From assembly GCF_028595265.1 (NCBI RefSeq), contig NZ_JAQQXP010000001.1:1984001-2048000 (forward strand): a stretch of 64,000 nucleotides of DNA, written 5' to 3'. A program made the translations under genes and the position numbers. Below the pieces are notes generated by a model that was not told the DNA's origin, ran no database searches, and saw nothing but the letters and a program-made list of their open reading frames with translations. Position 1 is the first letter of the stretch, and every line of letters starts with the position of its first letter. Positions 43,575 to 52,547 of this stretch are shown piece by piece. The stretch is from Alteromonas gilva (GTDB lineage Bacteria; Pseudomonadota; Gammaproteobacteria; Enterobacterales; Alteromonadaceae).

Positions 43575-45239
43575 TTGGAAGGCTTGTATAACTTTTTAAC
43601 GTCACTCGATGGCATGTTGGGGGGAGCACCATGGTTCCCATTCGTGCTGCTTGGGGTGGGGTTGTTCTTCACCGTTTATTTAAAGTTTCCGCAAATACGC
43701 TTTTTTAAGCATGCCTGGAAAGTGATCACCGGCAAATACGATCATAATGATGACCCGGGTGATACCACCCATTTCAGAGCCCTGACTACTGCACTATCCG
43801 GTACGGTGGGAACGGGTAACATTAGTGGTGTCGCCTTTGCTATATTTCTTGGTGGCCCGGCAGCCTTGTTCTGGATGTGGGCAACTGCATTCTTAGGCAT
43901 GACAACCAAATTTGTTGAGGTAACACTGTCGCATAAGTACCGGGTTAAAACCGAAGACGGCACTATGGCTGGTGGCCCCATGTACTTTATGGATCGCGGT
44001 CTGAACATGAAATGGCTGGCGGTTGCGTTTGCGATTGCCACCGTGGTGAGTTCTTTTGGTACCGGTAACCTGCCACAAAGTAACGGTATTGCGACCAGTA
44101 TCGAAGCGACCTTTGGCTTTGAGCCATGGATTGTCGGCAGCGTGCTGGGTATTTTGCTGGCGCTGGTAATACTTGGCGGTATTCAGCGTATCGCGGCGGT
44201 CACTGCGCGTATTGTGCCCTTTATGGCTGTGGTGTATTTAGTGGGTGCCCTGGCGGTTATCTTTGCCAATATCGAAAACGTGCTGCCGTCGTTTATGGCG
44301 GTGATTAAAGACGCCTTTACCGGTTCTGCTGCGGCAGGCGGTTTCCTTGGTGCGTCACTGGCTTACGCCTTTAACCGGGGCGTCAACCGAGGCCTGTTTT
44401 CCAACGAAGCCGGTCAGGGTTCGGCGCCGATTGCTCACGCTGCGGCGAAAACCAAAGAGCCAGCCTCAGAGGGCATGGTGTCGTTGCTTGAGCCGTTCAT
44501 TGATACCATTATTATCTGTACAATTACCGGTTTGGTTATTCTGTCGTCAGGCGTTTGGAAAGAAAAACACGAAAACGTGTTTGACCGTTCAGACATGATG
44601 TTTGTCGCGGGTGAATATACAGATGCTAACGAAGACGATAAAGCCCGTCTTTACGGTTTTTTAAATGACGTCGAAGGTAACGAACTTGAAAAGTTCACCG
44701 GCACCATCACCGTGGTAAATGGCTCTGCGGTCACTGATGGCTTTACCCTGATTAACGCCCGTTCGATAGCCGAAGATGTCCAGTATCTGGTGGGTAGCGA
44801 AGATCCCTTCTCGGGAACGTTACAAATCAACGATGGTAAACCGGTCAAAGATAACCTCATTGTTCAGGGTAAATCGCTGGTACACTCCGCGGCACTAACG
44901 ACAATTGCCTTTACCCGGGGCTGGTTTGGTGACTTTGGCCAGTATATCGTGTCGGTGGGCTTATTACTGTTTGCCTTTTCTACTGCCATCGCATGGTCCT
45001 ATTATGGTGACCGCGCAATGACCTATTTGCTTGGCCCGCGCTCTATTATGCCGTACCGGGTAATTTACGTGGCTGGCTTTGTGTGGGCGTCGTTTTCTGA
45101 TACCACGCTGGTATGGGCATTATCGGCGGTTGCCATCGTGGTCATGACGCTGCCAAACCTGTTTGGTATTATGTTACTGAGCAAAGAAATGAAGAAAACC
45201 GTGGACGATTATTGGTCACGGGTTAAAGAGAACGATTAA
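43575..45239 (+). CDS. Sodium:alanine symporter (AGCS family) with extra-long loop
   Basis: A 554-aa integral membrane transporter that brings in small neutral amino acids with sodium. GTVGTGNISGVAFAIFLGGP, WMWATAFLGMTTKFVEVTLS and FNRGVNRGLFSNEAGQGSAP are AGCS signature segments. It is about 80-100 residues longer than usual because of a hydrophilic insertion at about residues 332-430 before the last helices. The start codon is TTG, with AAGGGG 8 nt upstream. A terminator follows. Confidence 0.92.
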   Translation: MEGLYNFLTSLDGMLGGAPWFPFVLLGVGLFFTVYLKFPQIRFFKHAWKVITGKYDHNDDPGDTTHFRALTTALSGTVGTGNISGVAFAIFLGGPAALFWMWATAFLGMTTKFVEVTLSHKYRVKTEDGTMAGGPMYFMDRGLNMKWLAVAFAIATVVSSFGTGNLPQSNGIATSIEATFGFEPWIVGSVLGILLALVILGGIQRIAAVTARIVPFMAVVYLVGALAVIFANIENVLPSFMAVIKDAFTGSAAAGGFLGASLAYAFNRGVNRGLFSNEAGQGSAPIAHAAAKTKEPASEGMVSLLEPFIDTIIICTITGLVILSSGVWKEKHENVFDRSDMMFVAGEYTDANEDDKARLYGFLNDVEGNELEKFTGTITVVNGSAVTDGFTLINARSIAEDVQYLVGSEDPFSGTLQINDGKPVKDNLIVQGKSLVHSAALTTIAFTRGWFGDFGQYIVSVGLLLFAFSTAIAWSYYGDRAMTYLLGPRSIMPYRVIYVAGFVWASFSDTTLVWALSAVAIVVMTLPNLFGIMLLSKEMKKTVDDYWSRVKEND

Positions 45240-45291
45240 AGTAAACCAGATGCCGCGTCGGGCTGTAAAAAGAACGACGCTGGCAGTATTT

Positions 45292-45318
45292 AAAAGCCAG
45301 GGTTTGACCTGGCTTTTT
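45292..45318 (+). terminator. Terminator of the AGCS gene
   Basis: AAAAGCCAGG (45292-45301) pairs with CCTGGCTTTT around a 6-nt loop and ends in a T-run. Confidence 0.85.
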
Positions 45319-45364
45319 GGTATGAATTAAGTGTTGTATAGCTGACTATTCCAGAGGAGATATA

Positions 45365-45694
45365 ATGGCATTAATTGATTGTCCGTCGTGTGGTAAAAAA
45401 ATGTCAGATAAGGCCAAAACGTGCTCTAATTGCGATTTTTCTTATGCTGATGCGACGCCCGAAGATGTCGAGCGTAAATTGAATTTAAAGCGGTTTAAAA
45501 AAATGCACAGCATTCAAAATCAGTCGATGCTGGCAATGCTGTTATTTATTGGCGGTTTTGGATTTATGTACTGGGGCGGCGTATCACCGGGTGATATGCA
45601 GCATAATCTGGCGTTATTAAGTTGTGTTGTCGGTTTTATGTGGTATGGCATAAACCGGGTTCGAATCGTGTTATTAAAACGGTCAACAAAATGA
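45365..45694 (+). CDS. Zinc-ribbon membrane protein
   Basis: A 109-aa protein. The N terminus is a rubredoxin-like zinc ribbon with two CxxC pairs (DCPSCGKKMSDKAKTCSNCD, Cys at 6, 9, 21, 24). A basic linker is followed by two hydrophobic helices (SMLAMLLFIGGFGFMYWGG and NLALLSCVVGFMWYGI). An AGAGGAG ribosome binding site precedes the ATG. Its stop overlaps the start of the YeaC gene (ATGA). Function unknown. Confidence 0.85.
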   Translation: MALIDCPSCGKKMSDKAKTCSNCDFSYADATPEDVERKLNLKRFKKMHSIQNQSMLAMLLFIGGFGFMYWGGVSPGDMQHNLALLSCVVGFMWYGINRVRIVLLKRSTK

Positions 45695-45984
45695 ATGTAG
45701 AGCAAATTCTGGCAGCCATGACGCCCGAAGTGTACGAACGACTTCGGTTGGCTGTTGAGACAGGTAAGTGGCCTGATGGCAATCCGCTGAATGAAGAACA
45801 GAAAGAAAACTGCCTACAGGCAGTATTGTTATATCAGGCTAAAGTAGCTCACTCAACCGAACATATGACGGTGAGTGCTGAAGGTGAAATAGTCCATAAG
45901 AGCAAAAGCGAGCTGCGTCGCGAATTACGCGAAAGTCAGTCAAATGAACATTCCATTGCGCGGTTTAAACAGGATGATATTTAG
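45691..45984 (+). CDS. yeaC: YeaC-like DUF1315 protein
   Basis: A 97-aa cytoplasmic protein beginning MNVEQILAAMTPEVYERLRL, then AVETGKWPDGNPLNEEQKEN, characteristic of DUF1315/YeaC. The ATG at 45691 overlaps the stop of the zinc-ribbon gene by 4 nt; an earlier in-frame ATG at 45622 would overlap that gene by 73 nt and does not match the family. Its 3' end overlaps the DUF349 gene by 11 nt. Function unknown. Confidence 0.88.
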   Translation: MNVEQILAAMTPEVYERLRLAVETGKWPDGNPLNEEQKENCLQAVLLYQAKVAHSTEHMTVSAEGEIVHKSKSELRRELRESQSNEHSIARFKQDDI

Positions 45985-48757
45985 TCGTTTTTTCTCACCA
46001 GCTCATAGCAGTGACGATCCGAACATCCGGATCAAAGCTATTGCAAACCTGTCTCCGGATTCGGCAAATGAGCGTAGAATTCTCCACGAGTTGGCGTTCA
46101 ATGATGCCGATGCAAAAGTGAGTCTGGCAGCGCTTGATAAACTCGATTCCTTTGTTCTGTGGCTTAAAATGTCGCAGATTGCGCGCGATCCTGCACTGGT
46201 CAGTGCAGCGCAGTTAAAGGTCGAAAGTGCGCTAATAGATGGTACCAGCGAGATTAGTCAGGCCGAAGTAAAAGAGTACATGCTTAAAGCCGCACCAGTG
46301 GAGTTGGTAGTCAGATGCTTGCCGCGTATGACCGCACTGCATGCCGATACCGACTTCTGTGGCAAGGTACTGGTTAAAGTCGGGCGCAGCAGTTTTTATC
46401 AGCAATTGTTGATGGAGACGCCGGTATTTGCCCTGAAGTCACATATTATAGAAAACAGCCATGACACTGATTTACTTCAGCGTGTGTTGCGTAAGAGTGA
46501 CGATGAGTCGTTGCAGGCGCTGTTAAATAAACGCATTGCCATGCTAGCCGAAGCGGCACAAAAACCCATCACGCTGGCGCGACAAGTAACCTTAGTGCTG
46601 TCCAAGCTATTAGCGTTGTTAGATAAAAGTGATTATCAACAAATATATCAGGCACAACAATCACTCAACCAGGAATATGCCGAGCTGAGCAACGATTTTG
46701 CGTGCCTGGATGCGGAAACCCGTGGTGAGTTTGCCAATAAGTTAGCTAATATCAATCAGCGCATCGACAAGCTGCTTCAGCGGCTTCGGCCTGATTGGGA
46801 GGCTGAGCAACACGCGGCCGCTCATGCCCGGGCACGAGCGTCAGCCGAGCAGGCGGTTGCCGAGGTTAAGCGCCATCAAAAGCAATTGCATGGCGAACAA
46901 ATACTGAGCCTTACCCTGGGTGAAGTCACGCAGTTTCAGCAGGCTGTTGAACAGGCTGAGAAAGCCCTGGCAGATTTACAAAAGTTTGAGCCCGCAACCG
47001 ATGAATTTGAGTCAATGCTGGAGACCTACCGGCATATATGGGACCGGCTCCCAGACTTGCAGCGCCAGGTTGAACAAGCCCGTCAGCAACTCATGGTGTG
47101 GCAGGCATTAATTGAGTCGTCAGACACGGATTGGCAGATAGAGGACATCCGCTCGCAGTGGCAGGAGATTACCCAGTCCATGGCGCTGGTGCCGGCGTTT
47201 TTGCGTGACCAGTGGCAGCAACTCTTTGCCCAGTTTAAACGCCAGGATCAGCATCGCCGTGCTGAGCAACAGCGCGAGTTAAAACACTGCCGCAAACACA
47301 TTAACATTATTAATCAGTTGGTAGAGCAGGGGCGCTTTCGGGCTGCGATGGGCAGATATCAGCGTCTTGAAACGGATTATAATAAATTACCTGATCAAAC
47401 CCGGGCGATGCTGGAGAAACGGTTTGAACAAACACGTGAGCAAATCGCCAGACTCGAAGGGTGGCAGATTTATCTTGCCGCGCCGCGTAAACCTGAACTG
47501 TTAGAGCAGGCCAGTGCATTGCTCAGTGAGCAGCACAACGATATGCCTGCCAGAGCACGATCCATCAAGTATTTGCGACAGCAATGGCAAAGCCTCGGAG
47601 AAACCAATACGCCCGAAGACACAGCGTTGAACAAGCAGTTTGACGACATACTCGAGCAGGCCTTTGAGCCGTGTCGCGCCTATTACGCCAAGCTTGAAGA
47701 GCAAAATAATCAGGCTGCACAGGCGCGTCAACAGTTGGTTGATACACTGCAAGCATTGGCAGTGGATACCGATATAGCACCTGAGCAACGGTATCAGCAG
47801 TTTGAAACGCTTAAAAAGCAATGGCTTAAGGCGGCGCAAACCGACAGTGAGCGGTATCAGCGTCTACGTCAGGACTGGGATAAGCACAGCGCAGTGGTTA
47901 CTGAGCTATTAAACCCATGGCTGCTGCAAAATCGCCAGGCCAAGCAGGCATTGATCAATGAAGTGAATGCGCTGGCCGAATTCGACAATGCAGCAGAAGC
48001 CCGGCAAAGGGCGAAAACGTTGCAGGCGAACTGGAAAAACATCGGCCCTGCCGGTAAGCGCAATGAGTCTAAATTGTGGATGGCGTTTAAAGCGGCTAAT
48101 GACGCGTTGTTCAATAAAGCAAAATCGGTTCAGGCCGAACAAAAAGCGGCTCAAAACCAAGCCGCAGAAGGCTGGCGTGCATCATTGGCGGACATTCAAA
48201 ACAGCATGGCCGCAGGTCAGTTAGACGAGGCCAGTCAGCAGCTTGCCCGCAGTCGTCAGGCCATTGCCGACTTTACCGATAACGGCTTACAAAACGTGTT
48301 ACAGCGTGAACTTGAGGCCTACCAGCTGCGCCTTAATAAAGCGAAAAAACAACAGGCCGCTGAGCAAATTGAACGTGCCATTGCAGCGCTTGCTGAGCAT
48401 ATGGTGAGCACGCCTTCGGCGGCGTCGCTGACTGCAATGTCAAAACAGTTTTCTGAACTACCGTCGCTCTGGTTCAAAGCGCAACAGGCAGAGCAAACGG
48501 GTGACTGGCTCAATACGCTGATCACTTTGGAAGTCCTTGGCCAGATTGAATCACCTGAGCAGGATGCTTCAAAGCGCTCGACGATCCAACTTCAGCTCAT
48601 GCAGGCCAAACTGAGCGGTGAGGCGCTACCTGAGCCCGACCATTTAATTGCCAAACTTGTGGCCGGCGTGTGTGACACCGATGCGGCTGATTTGGCCATG
48701 TATCAATCACGCTTTACGGCAGTTTTAACACACTTTAGCCGACAAGAGGTGCGTTAA
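45974..48757 (+). CDS. Large DUF349 repeat protein
   Basis: A 927-aa, almost entirely helical protein, rich in Gln, Ala, Glu and Arg, with several DUF349 repeats (segments such as LRQQWQSLGETNTPEDTALN and LQANWKNIGPAGKRNESKLW). The N terminus MIFSRFFSPAHSSDDPNIRI matches the usual start of the family, so the ATG at 45974 is chosen over one 30 nt upstream. No signal or TM segment. The family is conserved in gammaproteobacteria with no settled role. It sits in an overlapping four-gene chain. Confidence 0.88.
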   Translation: MIFSRFFSPAHSSDDPNIRIKAIANLSPDSANERRILHELAFNDADAKVSLAALDKLDSFVLWLKMSQIARDPALVSAAQLKVESALIDGTSEISQAEVKEYMLKAAPVELVVRCLPRMTALHADTDFCGKVLVKVGRSSFYQQLLMETPVFALKSHIIENSHDTDLLQRVLRKSDDESLQALLNKRIAMLAEAAQKPITLARQVTLVLSKLLALLDKSDYQQIYQAQQSLNQEYAELSNDFACLDAETRGEFANKLANINQRIDKLLQRLRPDWEAEQHAAAHARARASAEQAVAEVKRHQKQLHGEQILSLTLGEVTQFQQAVEQAEKALADLQKFEPATDEFESMLETYRHIWDRLPDLQRQVEQARQQLMVWQALIESSDTDWQIEDIRSQWQEITQSMALVPAFLRDQWQQLFAQFKRQDQHRRAEQQRELKHCRKHINIINQLVEQGRFRAAMGRYQRLETDYNKLPDQTRAMLEKRFEQTREQIARLEGWQIYLAAPRKPELLEQASALLSEQHNDMPARARSIKYLRQQWQSLGETNTPEDTALNKQFDDILEQAFEPCRAYYAKLEEQNNQAAQARQQLVDTLQALAVDTDIAPEQRYQQFETLKKQWLKAAQTDSERYQRLRQDWDKHSAVVTELLNPWLLQNRQAKQALINEVNALAEFDNAAEARQRAKTLQANWKNIGPAGKRNESKLWMAFKAANDALFNKAKSVQAEQKAAQNQAAEGWRASLADIQNSMAAGQLDEASQQLARSRQAIADFTDNGLQNVLQRELEAYQLRLNKAKKQQAAEQIERAIAALAEHMVSTPSAASLTAMSKQFSELPSLWFKAQQAEQTGDWLNTLITLEVLGQIESPEQDASKRSTIQLQLMQAKLSGEALPEPDHLIAKLVAGVCDTDAADLAMYQSRFTAVLTHFSRQEVR

Positions 48758-48975
48758 TGATGCGTAACGCGATTGAGTATGTGTTTCCCAATCAACCACT
48801 GGCGTATCGCTTCTTAAATACTGTAAAGCATTTTGACGCTGAAAAACTGGTGGTCAAATATGGCCAGACCAATCATCACGTTAAAGTGAGTTACGAGATT
48901 AAGACAGCAGGCTTTGATACAACGCTGGGACAGTTAGACGATTTGGCTGACCAAATGGACGGCAGCGAAATTTAA
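48757..48975 (+). CDS. Small conserved-looking protein after the DUF349 gene
   Basis: A 72-aa soluble protein (MMRNAIEYVFPNQPLAYRFL, then NTVKHFDAEKLVVKYGQ). Its first ATG overlaps the DUF349 stop by one base, with AAGAGGTG as ribosome binding site; a second ATG follows directly. The tight overlap makes it a likely member of the operon. I do not recognise the family. Confidence 0.7.
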   Translation: MMRNAIEYVFPNQPLAYRFLNTVKHFDAEKLVVKYGQTNHHVKVSYEIKTAGFDTTLGQLDDLADQMDGSEI

Positions 48976-49320
48976 ATATTTGTTATGGCCCTGCACCCAA
49001 AGCGTCACAGCGCCTCAGGTTCAGGGCATTATCGCAGCCGTGCCTGCGGCGTTACGTTGTACTCATACAATGGGCAAAGCCGTTCCGCCGGTGCCCGGCT
49101 ATCTCAGGCACTATTTTTAACCCTGTTTCAGAACCGCTTTCAGCCGGGACTCTTATCTTAAGTTTCTTCAATACTGCGCAGGCTTTTGCGCTATGTCGCC
49201 TTCCATTCGGAAAATAAAGTAAGCTGACTACCTGTATCTGTAATAGTCTTTAACAGCTTAATTGTTAATATTTGTAACATCTTTTAATACGTCGAAAATA
49301 AGCTTTATGGGTACTATTAG
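48976..49320. other. Intergenic region before the GH43 gene
   Basis: 345 bases. GC-rich at 48990-49100 and AT-rich at 49230-49310, the latter a likely promoter zone for the GH43 gene. No gene or clear terminator can be supported. Confidence 0.45.
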
Positions 49321-50481
49321 ATGTTGATAATAAACAATAAAAATGCGTTGCGCAGAGTTGCTAAAGGTGTTCTTTTGTTAACTGCGTGCGCTAGCCTTGT
49401 AGCCTGTAGTACGAATAAAGATACCGGTGCTGCTGAAAACGCTACCGCAACCAATGCGGCACCTGTTGCGTTTGACAATCCCATTATCCGCTACGACACC
49501 GCCGATCCGACAAATCAAAAGGGCGAGATTATTTATACTGCCGATCCGGCCGCCATGGTGGTTGATGACACGGTGTATCTGTATACCACCCATGATGAAC
49601 AGTTTGTCGACGGTGAAGGTTACCGAATGTACGACTACCGTTTGTGGACCAGCACCGATATGCAGCGTTGGGAAAATAAAGGCACAGTGCTGAGATATTC
49701 TGACTTTGACTGGGCCCGTGGTGATGCTGAAACTGGCAACGCCTATGCGCATCACGTTATTCACCGTAAAGATGAATCCGGAAAATCCAGGTATTATTTT
49801 TATGCCACGGTTGAAGGGGGTCAAACAGACGGTGAATTTGGCTTTGCAATTGGCGTTGGGGTCTCTGACAGTCCGGAAGGTCCGTTCACTGATCCGCGTG
49901 GCATACCAATGATCCGGCTTGAGGATACCGCCGAGTATAAAGACCACTCCTGGCGTAATATTGATCCGGCGGTCTTTATTGATGATGACGGCAAAGCCTA
50001 CCTGTATTGGGGCAACCAGCAACTGTGGTGGGTTGAGCTTGAGCCCGACTTAGTTCACCTGAAAGGTGAACAGTACACCGTGGACGCAACCGGTAACATG
50101 CAAAACCGGGATACGAGCGATGTAAAGATTCATGCTGTGGATACGTTACCGAATTTCGAAGAGGCCCCTTACGTTTCTAAGCATAATGGTATTTATTATC
50201 TGGTGTATGCGGCAGGTTTTCCCGAGAGTATCGCTTACGCTACCAGCGATTCGGCGACTGGCCCATGGCGATATCAGGGCGTGATCATGCCGCCTATTGA
50301 AAATACCACGACTATTCATCCGGCGATGTTTGATTTCAATGGTAATACCTACCTGGCGTATCACAGCGCGCAGTTGCCGGGCGGTGGCAGTTACAGACGG
50401 TCTGTGTGTATCGACAGGGTTTATTTTAATGAGGATGGCAGTATTAAGGATATTGTCAGAACATCCGGGCAACCTCAGTAA
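49321..50481 (+). CDS. GH43 family glycoside hydrolase, lipoprotein
   Basis: A 386-aa secreted lipoprotein. The signal VAKGVLLLTACASLVACSTN has a lipobox-like LVAC with Cys at 29. The mature protein is a five-bladed beta-propeller of GH43 type: IIYTADPAAMVVDDTVYLYT carries the catalytic base aspartate, SWRNIDPAVFIDDDGKAYLY follows, and the acid glutamate is in LPNFEEAPYVSKHNGIYYLV. FNGNTYLAYHSAQLPGGGSY is the last blade. It probably releases arabinose or xylose from plant or algal hemicellulose. An esterase gene follows. Confidence 0.9.
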   Translation: MLIINNKNALRRVAKGVLLLTACASLVACSTNKDTGAAENATATNAAPVAFDNPIIRYDTADPTNQKGEIIYTADPAAMVVDDTVYLYTTHDEQFVDGEGYRMYDYRLWTSTDMQRWENKGTVLRYSDFDWARGDAETGNAYAHHVIHRKDESGKSRYYFYATVEGGQTDGEFGFAIGVGVSDSPEGPFTDPRGIPMIRLEDTAEYKDHSWRNIDPAVFIDDDGKAYLYWGNQQLWWVELEPDLVHLKGEQYTVDATGNMQNRDTSDVKIHAVDTLPNFEEAPYVSKHNGIYYLVYAAGFPESIAYATSDSATGPWRYQGVIMPPIENTTTIHPAMFDFNGNTYLAYHSAQLPGGGSYRRSVCIDRVYFNEDGSIKDIVRTSGQPQ

Positions 50482-50614
50482 CACACCGGTGCACAATGCC
50501 AGGTGATCACAATAAGTACGAGTCGGTATCAGGTAAGCCGCGGTGTGAGTGGTACGTTGCTGACTGATATTAGCTTTTTGGATTGTAGGTTTACAGTGAA
50601 AGAGTCATGATTAT

Positions 50615-51637
50615 ATGCAATATTTAGCTAGTCAGAGACACGATCTACGCGGCGCGATGCGCACACTGCGCGCCCAGGGTCAGCAAGTTGCGCGCGCCCT
50701 TAGGTCTAAAATCGCAGGACTGAAACCTGTGTTAATGGCAACGGGGGTGGTGCTGGCATTCCCTGTTGTAGCGCAGTTAGATCATACTATGACGCCGATT
50801 GCGGTGCCCACACAGCCAAACGCTATTGAGCTGGGGACGGGTGAGTTGCCAGGTGCTGAGATAGCTGAGTCGTGGCACGCACAATACGGCAGCCGTTTTG
50901 CGCGTAATGTTACCGTGGCGACGCTGACGCCGTTTCTGCCAGATCCGGACAAAGCTACCGGCGCCGCAGTGGTGGTTGCCCCCGGTGGTGGATTTCGCAC
51001 GTTATCAATGGACAACGAAGGCTGGGATGTCGCCAGTGCGCTGGCAGAGCAGGGCGTTGCGGCCTTTGTGTTGAAATACAGACTTAATCAGACCCCGGCG
51101 ACCATGGCCGATTTTCAGCGCTCGATGGAAGACATGTTTTCTGCTACCGGACGTCGTCCGCCTCGTCCGCAACCTTCTGAAATGAAAAAGCAACTTGCGC
51201 CTCAGCTTGAAGACTCCCAGGCGGCTTTTGCATTGATCCATGATAAAGCAGACGAGTGGGGCATCGACAGGGACCGCATTGGCATGATTGGCTTCTCCGC
51301 AGGTGCAATGCTGACTATGGCCACCTCGCTGGTGGGTGAAGGGCATAAACCTGCTTTTATTGGTAATGTTTACGGTCCTATCACCGCGGTCGACGTACCT
51401 GCCGATGCGCCGCCATTATTTGTCGCACTGGCTGCTGACGATCCATTCTTTGCTAACAGTGATTTTGGCCTGATTAAAAACTGGCACGCTGCGGGCAAAC
51501 CCGTTGAGTTCCATTTTTACGAACAAGGTGGTCATGGCTTTGGTATGTATCAAAAAGACACGACCAGCACCGGTTGGTTTGACGCATATACAAGCTGGCT
51601 GGCTATGCATGGTATGCTGACGCAATCAGACGATTAA
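50615..51637 (+). CDS. Alpha/beta hydrolase, acetyl-xylan-esterase-like
   Basis: A 340-aa alpha/beta hydrolase of the BD-FAE/xylan-esterase type. After an N-terminal export-like segment (GLKPVLMATGVVLAFPVVAQ, about residues 36-55) comes the oxyanion motif AVVVAPGGGFRTLSMDNEGW, the nucleophile elbow GMIGFSAGAMLTMA (Ser near 228), the aspartate region LFVALAADDPFF and the histidine in EQGGHGFGMYQ. The basic N-region of the signal is unusually long. It likely removes acetyl groups from xylan and so helps the GH43 enzyme upstream. Confidence 0.87.
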   Translation: MQYLASQRHDLRGAMRTLRAQGQQVARALRSKIAGLKPVLMATGVVLAFPVVAQLDHTMTPIAVPTQPNAIELGTGELPGAEIAESWHAQYGSRFARNVTVATLTPFLPDPDKATGAAVVVAPGGGFRTLSMDNEGWDVASALAEQGVAAFVLKYRLNQTPATMADFQRSMEDMFSATGRRPPRPQPSEMKKQLAPQLEDSQAAFALIHDKADEWGIDRDRIGMIGFSAGAMLTMATSLVGEGHKPAFIGNVYGPITAVDVPADAPPLFVALAADDPFFANSDFGLIKNWHAAGKPVEFHFYEQGGHGFGMYQKDTTSTGWFDAYTSWLAMHGMLTQSDD

Positions 51638-51660
51638 CAGCTCCTTACCTCGGGTAATAT

Positions 51661-51686
51661 AAAGGGAAACCGTCTGGTTTCCCTTT
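51661..51686. terminator. Terminator between esterase and DUF2797 genes
   Basis: AAAGGGAAACC pairs perfectly with GGTTTCCCTTT around a 4-nt loop. It lies between two converging genes and can serve both. Confidence 0.75.
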
Positions 51687-51698
51687 ACATTCTGCAGG

Positions 51699-52535
51699 CT
51701 AATGAGAATCGAACTCAACCTCATAACCTGCGTATTTTCTGATATTGATCACGCGGTCCTCGTCCAGCAACCAGTACTGACCTTTAATTCCCTGTAAGAT
51801 ACCGCTGAACTGGGGTGTTTTATCGAGGTTAATGGATTTTATTTTTACCGGATATTGCTCAACCGGGTAGTCAATAGTATGGCTGATATCGTCAACGGCA
51901 GCAAAAGCCTGCAGGCCTTTTTGTGCGCTTATTGTACTCAGTTCTGCCTCAAGCTTTGCCAGCATTTGATGCTTTAGGGCAATGAGATCCTGTTGTTCGG
52001 GCTGGCCTTTTAACATGGTGCGCCAATTTGTTTTGTCGCCGATGTACTGGGTACATAACTTTTCGACCTGACCGCTGGTAAGCCGATCGGGCACGCGCAA
52101 CATAACCGTGGCCTGACTGGCGCCCTGATCAATCCAGCGACTGGAAATACCGTCGGTGACATGACGGGTTATCCCCACTTTTAAATTGCCGGTATTAGCC
52201 AGGTAAACAAAGTGATCGGAAAAACAGTGTTCTTCACCCCATTGAGGCTCCCGACATGTCCCCTCATGATAATGGCACTGCTCGGGCTTAATTATGCAGG
52301 TGTCACACTGAGCCAGCGACCGCATACAGGGGTAGCAATAGCCCTGGTTAAAGCTTTTATTGGTTTTACGCGAACAGTGAACGCAGTAAATAGCGCCACT
52401 GTGGGTCAGGCTAATGGAGCGACCAATGAGTTCATTCATGGCCAGTAAGTCTTCGCCGACGGGTAATTGGTATTGTGCCTGGTGATTTGAATTGGTGGAT
52501 ACGCGCATTTTTCTTAGGGTACCAGTGTACGGCAT
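51699..52535 (-). CDS. DUF2797 protein with cysteine-rich zinc modules
   Basis: A 278-aa protein. A first Cys pair lies in IYCVHCSRKTNKSFNQGYCY with PCMRSLAQCDTC, and more Cys/His lie in KPEQCHYHEGTCREPQWGEE, indicating several zinc sites. VYLANTGNLKVGITRHVTDG and SSRWIDQGASQATVMLRVPD resemble a GIY-YIG-like fold and mark DUF2797. Function unknown. It lies 12 nt downstream of ansA on the same strand and is likely co-transcribed with it. Confidence 0.85.
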   Translation of the reverse strand: MPYTGTLRKMRVSTNSNHQAQYQLPVGEDLLAMNELIGRSISLTHSGAIYCVHCSRKTNKSFNQGYCYPCMRSLAQCDTCIIKPEQCHYHEGTCREPQWGEEHCFSDHFVYLANTGNLKVGITRHVTDGISSRWIDQGASQATVMLRVPDRLTSGQVEKLCTQYIGDKTNWRTMLKGQPEQQDLIALKHQMLAKLEAELSTISAQKGLQAFAAVDDISHTIDYPVEQYPVKIKSINLDKTPQFSGILQGIKGQYWLLDEDRVINIRKYAGYEVEFDSH

Positions 52536-52547
52536 GGCATTGTCCTG

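Noticed and set aside
49378..50022. A 214-codon open frame on the minus strand
   Set aside because: It lies wholly inside the GH43 gene in antisense. The GH43 frame has clear family motifs and a lipoprotein signal, and the antisense frame resembles nothing.
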